Part shown: positions 31,301 to 41,487 of the stretch, in pieces
How the letters are laid out: the number at the start of each line of letters is the position of its first letter
Numbering within the stretch: the first letter of the stretch is position 1
Assembly (NCBI GenBank): GCA_963971405.1
Contig: OZ020490.1
Coordinates: 23,027,464-23,091,463, forward strand
DNA from: Psococerastis gibbosa
Lineage: Eukaryota > Arthropoda > Insecta > Psocodea > Psocidae
Length of the DNA stretch: 64,000 nucleotides
Direction: 5' to 3'
Translations under genes and position numbers: made by a program
The notes under the pieces: model-generated
Database searches by the model: none
What the model was told of the DNA's origin: nothing
Seen by the model: the letters and a program-made list of their open reading frames with translations, nothing else

Positions 31301-34161
31301 AAAACTAAAATGACTTCACTTCTGGAATATATATTTTAAGGCCCTTAGGAATAACTATGCTAAAATACTTAAACGCCTGACCATATCTAACGAGACGGTA
31401 CTCAGTGTTGTATGTTACTGTTGATAACCCTTAGTAACTTAAAAAACCCTGGGCGCAATGAGTTTGTTACTGTTCGGTTCTGTAGTTTGATCTTAACTGA
31501 TATGCTGCATGTGGGAGTCTCTTACACTGCACAGACAGTAAAAGAACAATAAAACCTTTTGAGACCATTTATTCACAGCGATTTTTGGAGCAGCACTAAA
31601 AGGGAAGAGGAAGAAGATTTTTTGAGCGGCAACAACATACATTTTGTTTCGCCTGTGTTTTTTTAAAAGGCAATATTTTTTTTTAATAAACACTTCGCTC
31701 TATGTTAACAAATAGCGAGACATCAAGCCTATGTTTTTTTCGCTCTAAATTCGCTGTGAAAGGAATAGGGCTTAAGACCTTCAACTGCTTAAATCGCACG
31801 CCCTTTATTAATTGCAGACTCGGTGATGACTGGAAAGAACTGTGTTGGAGAGATTCCCCTTTTTCGGAAATAGACACCCTGCCTCCTCTCGGCTATTCTC
31901 CCTCGACATCTCCCATGCTGACTTCAGACCAATCGGCAGAACCTTCGAGGAAACGGGCCATGGAGGATGAGTGTCCGACAGAGCACGCATTGAAGCGACA
32001 GAGACTTGAAGGTAGTTCGGTGGCTGTGGAAGCAGGCACAGCGTCTACTGCCACGTGTGATTTACAGTGGAGTGAAGTTGGCCCGGTCAAGTTCCGGCAA
32101 ATGTCGTCTGACTCGACGCGGGATAGTGGGATTGCAGAAACTGTCGAAGAGAGACCGACGCGATTGACTATTTCAGCGAGATTGCCAGGTATGAGGTTCT
32201 GTAGGGACAGTTTTGGTCACTAGGTTCGCTGACGACAAACCGATATCCATATTATTCAAAATGGCCGCCGTTTGTGTGTGAAAACTAAGCTCTTGGCATC
32301 TAATTAATTCTTTTAATATTTTTACTATGCCTGGACCTTATTTCGCTGCATATAATTTAATATATATATTCTCCATGATGTATAGAAAAATATCACTTCA
32401 AAATAATACATAAATAAAATAATTTTAAAATAGTATTGAGGCTTATGGAAAAATCAACGCCTTGATATCAGTGCAACTGGTGCTGCCATCTACAAAATGA
32501 CGTCACAAATGAACTTCATTGAATATTCGTTTTTTTTTTTTTTGAAATGCTAATAAGTTAATCTAAATAGGATTTTGTTTCTTATGTCAAAACCCTAATA
32601 ATTGAACTAATAGGGGTCTTCACAGTGTTTGTGTTATCGAGTTATACCTAGTTAAGTGTGTTATATATCGAGTTAAGTTAACACATGTGAAACCCGATAA
32701 CCAAGCTAACCAGCGTGCTATCCTAAACGCACTTCTGTGTTATTTAGGTTGCGTTGCGATTGACTGCCGCCATGTTGGTTTATGTCGGTTGATTTGAAAC
32801 CATGGAGGTAATAAAACTATGGAGTCACCATGTTGTATTTCGCCTCTGCTGTAAGACTGAAGCCACGACCACGCCTACTTATAGGAGCATTTTGGCGGGA
32901 AATTAAAATGTAATAGTTTTATTGAGTGTTTTCTTTGTTGTTTCAAATATTATTATATTTATTATTTACATTTATTACATATAATTTTTAAAATTTAAAT
33001 TAAAAGTACTGCAAGTTCTGCATAAAAATATAGTTGGTTACGTGGCTTGATTTCCCGTTCTAAATAATCTTTAAATAATTTAATAAAAAATAAAATGTAA
33101 CCACGGTATCAAATGGCAAAAGACTCAATCTGCTCCTATACTACGGAAATAGCCGAAGTCAAGGGGCTTCAATCCGAATGTTTACGATGAGTCTATAGTT
33201 TTACTATGTCCATGTTTGAAACACGCGTTTAAAATTTTGTAGTATTTAAATTTATTTGTATTATTTATTATGTCACAAGCAATCACTGTAAATACTTAAA
33301 AATATAATAACGAAAATGAACAAAAAATATAAACAAATGTGGCACTGGAATAGAGTTCTGCCACTTTCTTTAAAACCGTGCCACGAACGTCCTGACTACT
33401 ACTACGTTGTTTAGACTGTTGAATATTTTCGATATATATTGCATGATAACTCACTCTCAAGGTCCACTCATGATTGTGTGTTAACTTGGATAGCACATCT
33501 AACTCGATAACACCAACACTGTGAAGACCCCTATTAGTTAGTAGTGGTTAGCATGACAATTTGAAAACTAAAATCTTAGCGTTTTGGCTTTAATATTGGT
33601 ACAATATCTAGTTATTGAGCATAGTTCGATTGATAATTAATAAAGGCTTGGTTGGAGACTACCATAAAAATATATTAAGTGGAACGGCGGGAGCCATAAT
33701 ATCCCTTACGGGGCACTCGTTAATCATAAGCCAACTATCAGAGATAAGTACTAACGTAAAAAATATCGAAGTCTTACACATTGCAGCATAGCAGAACGGA
33801 CCTTGTACTTGACTTTGTACTTAGCTTGTGCAGGCTATTTTCCCAGTGAAATTGCGTACTTCTCTTGTGCAGGCTACACTAGCAGCCACATTGATAACGG
33901 TCTACAACCATGGGATGGAGACTACCCGTCCACCATACCCAGAAAACGTAATTATTTACGAATTCGTCGATTTCGATTGATGTTAGCATTTTTTCTATTT
34001 CAGACGGAAAGTTCCTCTTCCTAAAGCCAAACAGATACGTGTTCCCAGGCGCCGAAGTTTACCAGAGGCGGCGCCAGAGATACTTCTCCTCGTCAGATTC
34101 AGATCTAGACTCGACGGCGCCCAACTCTCCGCAGTCACCTATGCCGCTAGTTGCTGAGTAG
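17897..34161 (+). CDS. Sirt1: Sirt1, NAD-dependent protein deacetylase (complete, nine exons)
   Basis: Sirt1 removes acetyl groups from lysines of histones and transcription factors, using NAD+, mainly in the nucleus. Exons 17897-18047, 18712-18853, 25536-25788, 28209-28497, 29426-29560, 30332-30487, 30937-31213, 31818-32188 and 34004-34161 total 1932 nt, an exact reading frame of 643 residues. The start ATG sits in CCAACAATGG. The N-terminus is acidic (to about residue 182). The catalytic core covers about 183-470, with GAGVSVSCGIPDFRS (NAD binding), QNIDTLE, the catalytic His in VVQCHG, the zinc ribbon CTNC...CRIC, and GSSLKVRPV. The C-terminal segment KFLFLKPNRYVFPGAEVY matches the region that, in vertebrate SIRT1, activates the core. 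All key residues are present. Confidence 0.97.
18712..18853 (+). CDS. Sirt1: Sirt1 exon 2
   Basis: Acceptor TTTCTCTTGCAG. It encodes a Ser/Gly/Asp-rich stretch including DSGFSEMELTSPGS, with no known fold. Ends in phase 2 before GTAAGC. The 6.7-kb intron that follows is the longest in the window and is filled with LINE and MITE remnants. Confidence 0.85.
19735..20050 (-). mobile_element. RTE-like LINE tail
   Basis: Minus-strand frame includes ERRIENKQLQRFGHVQSMDE and NRTTWRLAEPRP, then a shifted frame with GEFRKWVQGDSPSP, typical of the end of RTE-group reverse transcriptases. Broken by frameshift; in the large Sirt1 intron. Confidence 0.7.
20223..20950 (-). mobile_element. Jockey-like LINE reverse transcriptase fragment
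   Basis: Minus strand. Frames in 20950-20700 and 20660-20560 include SHINYGILAWGGTSVGNMDA and then the open frame 20558-20223 with THTYNTRQRENFVRP and LPIELRAARN. These are C-terminal RT landmarks; the polymerase palm is missing and frameshifts break the frame. Confidence 0.7.
21148..21323. mobile_element. GGCGTG-type MITE, copy 1
   Basis: Ends GGCGTGTATTCCACTGGTCA and TGACCAGTGGAATGCACGCC are inverted; flanks TAA and TTA. Central palindrome TTATCTATTATAAATTAAG is shared by the family. Confidence 0.8.
21707..22145. mobile_element. hAT-type non-autonomous element, 439 bp
   Basis: Ends TAGAGGTGGGCCGTTCTT and AAGAACGACACACCTCTA are imperfect inverted repeats, flanked by perfect 8-bp duplications GTACAGTG at 21699-21706 and 22146-22153. 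No reading frame. A rearranged relative is at 58797-59117. Confidence 0.9.
23227..25320 (-). mobile_element. LINE with reverse transcriptase, degenerate
   Basis: Minus strand. Frames 25197-24463, then 24542-24249, then 23943-23239 together show RT landmarks: GPDRLSAYIYKK, NWRPISQVSTLAKIIER, FLDLKKAFDTVSH, GVPQGNLLSPLSFLIYIN and the catalytic ICFADDTAMF. A thumb segment TKYLGVVIDNHILWKEH and C-terminal HINTRHRLGF follow. At least two frameshifts and an internal duplication make it inactive. Clade within the Jockey/CR1 group is uncertain. It occupies the large Sirt1 intron in antisense. Confidence 0.85.
23854..24078. repeat. Tandem duplication of 112 bp inside the LINE
   Basis: The segment TTTTATACAATTATTAGAAC starts at 23854 and again at 23966, exactly 112 bp apart, with few differences between copies. 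Confidence 0.9.
25322..25380. repeat. ACAT/TA microsatellite
   Basis: ACATACATACATACAT followed by a (TA)n run at the 5' edge of the LINE remnant. Confidence 0.9.
25536..25788 (+). CDS. Sirt1: Sirt1 exon 3
   Basis: Acceptor TTTGTTTCAG. An acidic run (RDDDGGEDDDAS) is followed by DWKLSADALSWVHRQMSAGV and NPREVLAHVL, the helical region just before the catalytic core. Ends phase 0 at AAA|GTAAGT. Confidence 0.93.
25822..26091. mobile_element. GGCGTG-type MITE, copy 2 (palindromic)
   Basis: Ends GGCGTGTATTCCACTTGTCA and AAGTGGAATTCACGCC, TAA on both sides. The long arms form an almost continuous hairpin around the centre near 25955. Confidence 0.85.
26314..26552. mobile_element. GGCGGC-type MITE, copy 3 of the family
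   Basis: Ends GGCGGCAATTCCACTTGTCA and TGACAAGTGGACTAGCCGCC, with TTA on both sides. Same central arm as copy 2 (GGAGACTATTATGTAGATAC), only 220 bp away. Confidence 0.85.
28209..28497 (+). CDS. Sirt1: Sirt1 exon 4, NAD-binding core
   Basis: Encodes VLTGAGVSVSCGIPDFRS and the cofactor loop through FKFA-like YKFAREIYPG. Phase 1 end before GTAAGA. Confidence 0.97.
29045..29300. mobile_element. MITE related to 39771-40037 (diverged)
   Basis: Shares GATTTCGG.A.CTGGCGTG, CATTCACCA and GACGTCGGCAAATC with 39771-40037, in the same order, between inverted ends near GCGTATACACAGATGATTC and GAATCGTCCTGGTATACG. Confidence 0.6.
29426..29560 (+). CDS. Sirt1: Sirt1 exon 5, catalytic histidine
   Basis: Contains RNYTQNIDTLEQVAGIERVV followed by QCH, whose histidine is the general base. 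Phase 1 end before GTGAGT. Confidence 0.97.
29712..30105. mobile_element. Composite MITE, copy 4
   Basis: Outer ends GGCGCGGTTTCC/GGAAACCGCGCC with arm CAAGTGCAAAATGCACATAC; inner MITE about 29784-30038 with the ATTGCAGAATGCAAATGACA arm. Flanks TTA and TAA. In a Sirt1 intron. Confidence 0.8.
30332..30487 (+). CDS. Sirt1: Sirt1 exon 6, zinc ribbon
   Basis: Holds both zinc-binding cysteine pairs, CTNCKRK and CRIC. Its acceptor is TCTGTTGTCAG and its donor is GTTAGT, a slightly weak GT site. Confidence 0.95.
30937..31213 (+). CDS. Sirt1: Sirt1 exon 7, end of catalytic core
   Basis: Encodes RGVMKPDIVFFGEGLPE, LLLIIGSSLKVRPVALIP and ILINRERLPHLKVDVELLGD. I place the donor at AGAAC|GTACGC because phase 2 then joins exon 8 to read LCRTLGDDW, matching the family. 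Confidence 0.93.
31818..32188 (+). CDS. Sirt1: Sirt1 exon 8
   Basis: Begins LGDDWKELCW, then a low-complexity Ser/Thr/Pro/Glu-rich linker with a basic ALKRQR motif that could serve as a nuclear signal. Ends in phase 1 at CCAG|GTATGA. A 335-bp dispersed repeat starts almost at the donor. Confidence 0.9.
32190..32525. repeat. 335-bp dispersed repeat, copy B
   Basis: Pairs with 15698-16050. It starts within a few bases of the Sirt1 exon 8 donor. Confidence 0.75.
32613..33531. mobile_element. Non-autonomous DNA transposon, about 920 bp
   Basis: Ends GGGGTCTTCACAGTGTTTGT and CACTGTGAAGACCCC are inverted, continued inward by GTTATCGAGTTA and TAACTCGATAAC. TA borders both ends, which would suit a Tc1/mariner-like duplication. 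No transposase frame. Confidence 0.75.
33664..33916 (-). mobile_element. SINE-like element, copy A, 10-bp target duplication
   Basis: Flanked by GGAGACTACC at 33654-33663 and 33917-33926. Body matches 41569-41841 (CATAAGCCAACTATCAGAGA; AAATATCGAAGTCTTACACA). The AT-rich end near 33670 would be the 3' tail in minus orientation. Confidence 0.7.
34004..34161 (+). CDS. Sirt1: Sirt1 exon 9, C-terminal activating segment
   Basis: Acceptor TTCTATTTCAG. It encodes KFLFLKPNRYVFPGAEVY, then an Arg-rich and Ser/Asp-rich tail, with TAG at 34159. A SINE-like insertion ends 77 bp upstream of this exon. Confidence 0.95.
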
Positions 34162-35060
34162 CTGAATCTGGGTGAATGTTTTTAGGAATTAGTTCTTGTA
34201 AAGCGTTCTATCGGGGTGATTACGTGATACATTTTAGCCTTCGTCTTCATTGCATAGTAGGTTAAATAAGGCTGGATTGTGACAGCTTGGAGTCGGCCTA
34301 TGATTAGGTGCAGTTTTCGCGGGTTATGTTGTTTTTTTTTTTAAAAGTCCCGACGTGTGAATAGAATGTTTTCAGCCTGAGTCCTTACCGCTGCTCCTCG
34401 TGGAGGTAATCACAATCACACTTTAGTGAAGGCGAACGATTTAAGGCTATCTGGTTTCTAGATGGTTCCGCCGTTCGAAGAAGCTATTGTAAACGTTGCG
34501 AAATAATTAGGTTTACGATTGTCCGTAAAATGGCATTTAGCCACAATCCAGTCTTAATAATTCAATTTTATATAGGCTATTTCCTATCTTGCCATATTAC
34601 TATTGTAAGTTTTTATTCCTTTTCAAATATTTGAAATCTAATACAATTCTTTAGTTACAGAGAAGTTCTTTAAACCAAGAAACGGTACTAAAAGTTCAGT
34701 GGCTACAACCTAGCCATAATAATTTGATATTATGGCCATATATGCCACCATAGCTTGAAAGGAATACTGGACGGCACCGCCATCTCCCAATGTATGATGT
34801 ATGGCGGTGCCGTGCAGTATTCCTTAGCTTCTCAAGTGATGTTGAGCTTCGTTCTAAAGTCACAACTATAGCAAAATTACTGTTACTCAATATAAAAGTT
34901 TAAAATAATCATATAAAAGTGCACTGCATCTAATAATAATAATTAAGGTGAGTCTTGGCTTTTGTTTGGACAAATCGAAGGAAAAGAATAAATTGTGCTA
35001 TGCTAATTGCTATACGTATTATCAAAATAAAAATTAACCGTTATCTATCGGACTTACTAC
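34162..35060 (+). other. Sirt1: Sirt1 3' UTR (probable extent)
   Basis: No coding signal follows the Sirt1 stop. The region is AT-rich, contains a precursor-like hairpin at 34759-34825, and has AATAAA-type words near 34988 and 35026 that could serve polyadenylation. The end point is a guess. Confidence 0.4.
34759..34825 (+). other. Long hairpin (precursor-miRNA-like or tiny MITE)
   Basis: A 25-nt arm at 34759-34783 pairs with 34801-34825 with one mismatch (TACTGGACGG against TACTGCACGG), around a 17-nt loop. The arms begin AAGGAATACTG and end in GCCAT/ATGGC. Size and loop fit an animal pre-miRNA. The strand is that of the Sirt1 transcript, but a palindrome could fold from either strand. A very short MITE is the main alternative. 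Confidence 0.5.
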
Positions 35061-36204
35061 CTTCATAGTATATTAACATTTTAGTACGAAGCTCGGTTTA
35101 TTAATATAATAATGTACTATAATACTTGTAGTATGTACAATTATTTAATTGTAACTAAATCTAAGAGTTAGCTTTGTATGTTGCCAGAAGTGTATATTGT
35201 ATATTAGAAATGAATATTAGGCAGATTTACGTATCATGCCAAGGTGCGTGTTGTATTGAGACATCCTGTCTTGTTTCCACCCTCCGCGACAAATAGGAGC
35301 TTTGCCCTGATGGGCTTCCGCTCTCATGGTTTTGTCATGCCCAGGCTCCCCTCAGGGTGTTCTGATGATGGAAGACGGAAGTGTGAGCTGTTACATTGAG
35401 CTTTAATTGAATTACTGAGAATGGACCGCCGTCAGTGCAGATTCCTCCTTAACAACACTTTGGCATTTTGTTACTGGTTAGACTGCTCATTTTGGGTAAT
35501 GACTGTTTCCCTGCTTTAATACTTTTAAAATACAGCTTATTGAGTAAAGGACAGAGCTACACCGAATATGATTATATGTTATTTATATATAATACATACT
35601 GTAGTATATATTATATATATTTTTTTCAGTTTGATTTGATTTAATGATGGTCATTCTCTAGCTGAATATTGTTTATTGCATTTTATTTTAATAGTAGTAA
35701 TAATGAACTTAGGTACATTTAATTGTAGAAAAAACTTTGCTCTTCTAATTTGCTCCCTCCCCAAGGGTCATATAACCATGCTATGAGTCCTCTTATTTAG
35801 CAGTCTAACCGTTTAAGTGGGTTGTAGTGTAAATTATTAATTACTTTAGTAGGATATAAAAATGGGCCACTCTTATAATCCGTGGTTACATAATGGTATG
35901 GCCTTGTTGCTCAGCTCAACCCTTGTCCCCTTTTTTTCCTTTTGACACCACACCAATGGGAGTCACAGCCCCAAACTGTTGGATTTAATTATGAAAAGTC
36001 CAGCTACGTTTTAATCCACAGGGGCTACCTACAATTTTAGGTATGGCCCTCCTTAAGTACACGCGACGATTCGCAACCCAGTGGCTCACTGAGAAATTTG
36101 TCATTGTAGCAAGTAGATGGTTAGAAAATTTGTTTCTGAGACTGGTCTGAAGCCGACTGCACGTAGGTGCGTGGTTATCCTCTGACACGCCAGCTCATAG
36201 AAAT
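34830..36204. other. Intergenic stretch without recognisable gene
   Basis: AT-rich DNA downstream of Sirt1. I see no splice-bounded coding frame and no copy of the repeats catalogued elsewhere in the window. Confidence 0.5.
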
Positions 36205-36385
36205 CATCAGCAGCCTGATCGAGGCGATTATAATACTGGTATTTATTTAATCCCCTGGTAATAAAAATGTAAACGAGATAATTTTATAATGGAAAGTGCT
36301 ATTCAAAATTTGTTTGTTTACAGTTATAATCCTAGGGTATTTATTTAACCCCGGTATTATAATCGCCTCGATCAGGCTGCTGATG
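36205..36385. mobile_element. GCAGCCTGATC-family MITE, copy 2
   Basis: Ends CAGCCTGATCGAGGCGATTA and TAATCGCCTCGATCAGGCTG are perfect inverted repeats of about 30 bp. Interior shares TAATTTTATAATGGAAAGTG with copy 3 in inverted orientation. Confidence 0.85.
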
Positions 36386-36521
36386 TAGACTCTGTGGTTT
36401 TGCACTACTTTCACCAAGCTCATTTCCTCCCATGACTAATTTCTCAGCGAGTCGCTGGCGGTCGAATCTTCCGTGTGCACCGACCTTACGTGATGCTTTT
36501 GGTAGATTAATTAATAATTAT

Positions 36522-36790
36522 CAGTGGCGGCGCCAGAAATTTTAAGGCGGGGGGCATGACTTCTATTTGGGGGCCCAATGAAAAAACAAAACATTTTTCA
36601 CTGGGAGTAGGTATGATGAAAGTAAGTAACATGTAGTCTTGTAACCAGTTTTAATTCTGTAATTCTGACGTTTTTGAATTACAAAAATTCTGCTACAGTA
36701 TATACTATGTAAAATATCTCAAAAATGGGGGGGCCGGAGAAACTTTTGGGGGGCCAGGCCCCTCCGGGCACCCCCGTAGCGCCGCCACTG
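36522..36790. mobile_element. hAT-type MITE, CAGTGGCGGCGCC ends
   Basis: Ends CAGTGGCGGCGCCAG and TAGCGCCGCCACTG, flanked by ATAATTAT and TTAATTAT (8 bp, seven equal). Contains G-runs. Confidence 0.8.
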
Positions 36791-36970
36791 TTAATTATAT
36801 CGAAATCGATCGAATTATATCTGTGTGTTCCCACCGTTTGCTATTTTACAGTATATTCCACCAAGTAGGCTACAAGTTCATGATATAGTTAACAGTAGGT
36901 GCACCCAGTTTTATTCTAATAAATTTTTGAGGATAAGTACGTTTTATTTGATGACATGAAAATTTGCTAT

Positions 36971-37118
36971 GGCGGGGTTTCCACCGACCGGCTAGGGCTA
37001 AATACAAATACGGTGATGTGGTAGCAGACATTCAAGACTTAGGCGGGTTTCCACCGGCCTCGCATTGCAGTATCACCGTATTTGTATTTAGCCCTAGCCG
37101 GTCGGTGGAAACCGCGCC
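36971..37118. mobile_element. Composite MITE remnant, copy 5
   Basis: Outer arms with CCGGCTAGGGCTAAATAC and its complement are complete. The inner MITE is reduced to its left 30 bp (GGCGGGTTTCCACC...CATTGCAG), so an internal deletion removed most of it. Confidence 0.75.
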
Positions 37119-37317
37119 TATGCAGTGGTAAATATTATATTTTAATCAGAGTTAACGCCTACGTTTGCTCAACATTGTCATGAGGTCTCTAATTTCTTTT
37201 TTACTTTGGCTGCCATTAGGTTGTTGATATTCCCACCGGTTTTTAATTATAAATATCATTCTGTTTCCACGGCGTGCCTATCTAGTGCGATGTATACGTC
37301 TTCATAAGGCGGGGTTT

Positions 37318-37442
37318 CCACATACGTCAATGGTCAATGGTAAATATGGTTTTGACGTGGTAGCAGACATTTTTAGTATGTCTTTAATGTCTGCTAAAAC
37401 TTCAATACCACATTGTTCATTGACGTATGTGGAAACCCCGCC
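37318..37442. mobile_element. Simple palindromic MITE, GGCGGGG ends
   Basis: Arms GGCGGGGTTTCCACATACGT and ACGTATGTGGAAACCCCGCC surround the centre GACGTGGTAGCAGACATT. Near-perfect 125-bp palindrome without an inner insert. Confidence 0.8.
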
Positions 37443-37527
37443 TATATAGGTGATAATACAAAAACTGTGGAAGTAGCTCATTAGTTAATACTTGTTAATG
37501 CTTGTGCTTGGTACTATCTGAGACCTG

Positions 37528-37697
37528 CAGCCTGATCGAGGCGATTATAATACCGGGGTTAAATAAATACCCTAGGATTATAACTGTAAGCAAACAAATT
37601 TTGAATAGCACTTTCCATTATAAAATTATCTTGTTTACATTTTTATTACCAGGGAATGAAATAAATACCGGTATTATAATCGCCTCGATCAGGCTGC
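37528..37697. mobile_element. GCAGCCTGATC-family MITE, copy 3
   Basis: Ends GCAGCCTGATCGAGGCGATT and AATCGCCTCGATCAGGCTGC. About 170 bp, almost identical to 36205-36385 but in the opposite orientation. Confidence 0.85.
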
Positions 37698-38747
37698 ATG
37701 TCTGTGAATTGCTTTTAAGAGAGATCTTAATATTTTTAATAATAATCCTTTATTTACAATAAATACAAATATACATCAAAATGCAATTAGGGCTCCCATG
37801 CCTTCATAGAGGCGTGCGAGATACACCCTACAAAGAACAGTTCAACACTTTATTATTCTATTACAATCATGATCGCTGAATTATATTAGTTACATGTATA
37901 AGAGAAGTGAGTAAACCGATGCCAATACATCAATTTTAACCAAAATACTTACATGGCCGGAGTCATTACAACTCGATAGATCATCCAGAGTCAGTCCAGC
38001 ACAGTCCATCAGTCTGGACCTTGCATAGTTTTCAATAATCGTTTCCTGTCAACTGTTTTATAAAAAAATACAATAAGGTTGTGTCCAGGCAAGCTTGCGG
38101 AAATTTGTAAACGATGCTTGAGTGTCTTTTAATAATGTTATTGTTATCGTTACAATGTGTGGGCTAAAAAGAAATTTGTGATGAAATATGCAATAATAGA
38201 TGAAAAGGGATTGAAGGTAATTAGGTGGTCCGATGGCGTCAGGGTAGTTACGATGGAGACGGGTAGTCAATCAATAGACTTGGAGTTCTATATAGGAGCT
38301 GTGGGACATGACAGCGCGCCAAAAATATTTTTTGAATCCTGGGTGCCTGGTATATTTTTTCAATGGTTGGTCATAGGAGGCGTGGTGAGTGGCTCCAAAA
38401 ATTCAAATATACATATTTGACGGGAAGCTAATGCCCCATCTCTCCTATGTAGAACTTTAGACTTAGTGTGGCTCCCCTCCTAATCAACTCAAGTGGCCCG
38501 ATATTATAGTATGTTTGCATTACGTCAACGGGGGATTTTTAAGTGATGGGACAATTCAATTGTGGCGATTACTCTGAAATATAGTTTCTGTATTAATGAC
38601 ACGTTTTAGTGCTTAAAAGATATGTTCTACTAATAGGCTACATTTGTAAGGTAATAACGAGAAACTGATTTCTCAGTTCCAACCTCATAGCACTAATGTA
38701 TAGCATAGAGCTACTTGCACAGTTCTAAATAAAAGCTTCAAGAGCAT

Positions 38748-39122
38748 ATGCTGCGTAGAAAATTGGCACCCCAAAATTAAATACTTCTAATTTATTTTAT
38801 TAATTCAGCAAATTATTAAAAATTTGGCTGATTTAAGTTGTAGATGACTACTTCGTGCATCATGTAATCGGATACTTTTATTTTTCGGTTTTGTTAGTTT
38901 TTCCAAAAATCCCAGATTACGCGAAATTTTAGTCCCCACTGGTTTTTATGAAAGAACTAAGGTACCAAAAATTTAATATTTCCTATTGTTATGATGCATG
39001 AAGTAGTCTTCTACAACTTACATACGCCAAATCTTTAATAACTAGCTTGGTTAATTAAATAAAAAAATAAAAAGCCAATAATATCAACAAATTTTGGGGT
39101 GCTAACTATCTACGTAACATAT
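38748..39122. mobile_element. TGCGTAGAAAATTGGCACC-type MITE, copy 2
   Basis: Left TGCGTAGAAAATTGGCACC and right GGTGCTAACTATCTACGTA are imperfect inverted ends. AT-rich interior with CTACTTCGTGCATCATGTAA. Confidence 0.7.
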
Positions 39123-39770
39123 CCTCCTAAGTTATTAATCAATAATCAGAAAACTGGATCAGAAACTTAAATAATATTTGTAAAAATTGGTTAATTAGGT
39201 AGAAATAAATTGAAAGCTATGTTTAATTTTACGTGTATGTTTAATTGTTGTTTTGTTTTGTAATTGTAATTTTTAAGGCTAAAATAATAACTAAATGTTT
39301 TGAATGGGAGTGTCATTAAAACTGATATTTTGATGCAAAACATTCAGACCAATATCACCCACAAAGAAATGTTTTATTTTATGGTTAAATTATTTTGTCA
39401 ATGAAAAATGTATGTCGCTAAGCAGAGAAGTGTCAGATTGACGTTTAGAAATTCAAAATGCTGGCTAAACATGTAAGCCATAGAGAATTGACGTCAAACC
39501 CCAATGTTTTAGTGGTTAGCCTTATGATCTGATTGGTTGGCCGCACGCATATTCCTATAAGAAATAGATCCATTATAAATGTAGCTTTGGTGGAATGTCG
39601 CAACTCTGAAATTGCCTTTGAGCTTAGTTGAGGGTTTGTCATACTTTACGGGCCCATAGATGCAAAGTATTGCGCTATAAATAATAACAATGACATACCA
39701 CAATGTTACTCAATAGTCAAGCTGGGTTAGTTTGAAAATGATTTTCACCACTAATATTCATCTATCCTTA

Positions 39771-40037
39771 AGCCTGGTACACACGGTTGGTTCTCGCAGT
39801 CGCTATTTGCCTGCGTCTTTTCCATTGTAGCTGACAGAATCTTTCTTGACGATTTCGGCAACTGGCGTGAAGTCGACCCCACGGAAGTGCACGCTTTCCC
39901 TTTAGTCATGCCAGATCATAGACAATTCCAGAAGTAGGGTCTGTGGGTTCGCACCAACCATTTACCAGGTCCTATGGCTACAATAGAAAAGACGTCGGCA
40001 AATCACGACTGCGAGAATCGTTCATGTGTACCGGGCG
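39771..40037. mobile_element. MITE with AGCCTGGTACACACGG ends
   Basis: Ends AGCCTGGTACACACGGTTGG and CATGTGTACCGGGCG, each followed inward by CTCGCAGTCG/CGACTGCGAG. TTA on both sides. Confidence 0.8.
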
Positions 40038-41045
40038 TTATCTCTCTCCCTAGAGAAACTGAATTTCCTTCTGGATAGCTTCTTCTATGATTGGAATATA
40101 ATACAAGTATGATAATACAATAGGTGTTTGACGTGACAACGTCTAATAAATCGATGAACGCTGGATGGAACACTGGGTGCATGCACGAAAAAGCGTTTCG
40201 CCGATTTGTCCGTTACGCCGCATCCTAGTTAATGTGGTTTTCATTGCTTATTACAACAATTTATTTATTTATTTGATTTTTTTTAAATTTTAAATTTTGA
40301 ATTTTTTTAAAATTTTAATTACCCAATGGCTGATAAACCTGACGAGCCTATGGATAAATTAAATTCTAGGTTTCATTTCACTCCTTCTTACAGAATAATG
40401 ATAATTCAATTTTATTATTCATAAAAGTATGCAGCCATTTCATCAATGTTTTGTTATGACGTTGTCACGTTAAACTATCGTCCGTAAACCGACTTTACAG
40501 ACAACCAATTTTTTTTGACACTCCTTTTCAAATATACACATAAATAGTAAAATAACGTGTGAGATTTTATATGTTTATGTTTCATTGACATGTGTTGGAT
40601 TATTTATTAACTAGGTGCTTGAATGGCGTTTGATAGTTAAAGCGTTGTGTCTATGAGTTTTTGTTTTGGAGCCCTAGCGTGACCAATAGCGGAATGAATT
40701 TACCTGGAAGCTCATTTTAGCTAAATTTAAAAATAAAAAAATCTCTTTCACAATAAACTTTTAACATTTGTCGGCAACTTGTTAAATGTCGGCTGTAAAA
40801 TACTGTCAACTACAATAATAATTTAATTGAATTTAGCCCTGGTGTAAATTAAAAGAATGGGCCATGTTAGGGCTGCATCTCCAAGTCAATCATTGGTATG
40901 TTGAATTTTAATTTGTCGAGAACTGGTTCCTATTAATCTGAAATTTAATTGCAAATGTAGCTGGTTGTAGTCAGGATAATTCCTGTCTGAGAGCGTAATT
41001 TTTTTTTAAGGACGATTTCATGAGAGTTGGTTTGGGAGCCAGTTA

Positions 41046-41291
41046 GGTGGCCATTCCACAGGCGAATTTTCTTCATTTGTGATTTTGTCATTGACGTTTG
41101 TTTTGTTTTAAGGAGACTATTATGTTGATACTTAACTTATCTATTATAAATTAAGTTATAATATGGTAGAGACTTATTAATGATGTCTGCTTAATTTATA
41201 ATAGATAAGTATCTACATAATAGTCCCCTTAAAACAAAACAAACGTCAATGACAAATCACAAATGAAGAAAATCGCCGGTGGAATGGCCGC
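41046..41291. mobile_element. GGTGGCC-type MITE of the GGCGTG family, copy 4
   Basis: Left GGTGGCCATTCCACAGGCGA and right TCGCCGGTGGAATGGCC-type ends; central arms GGAGACTATTATGTTGATAC. TTA on both sides. Confidence 0.8.
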
Positions 41292-41487
41292 TTAAGCTAA
41301 CCAAAGTAAATGTCTCGGCACCTATGCTGATAACAAGTGTTAGCCAGACTTCAACCAGATGCATACATCCATATAAACTCTACTGAGAATAATTTTATTA
41401 TAGTCTGCATAGTACCAACGGAAAAAAGGCTTTTTCGGGGAATTATTTAAACCATTTAACTGCGGTATTAAAACTAGCCTGCTCCAA

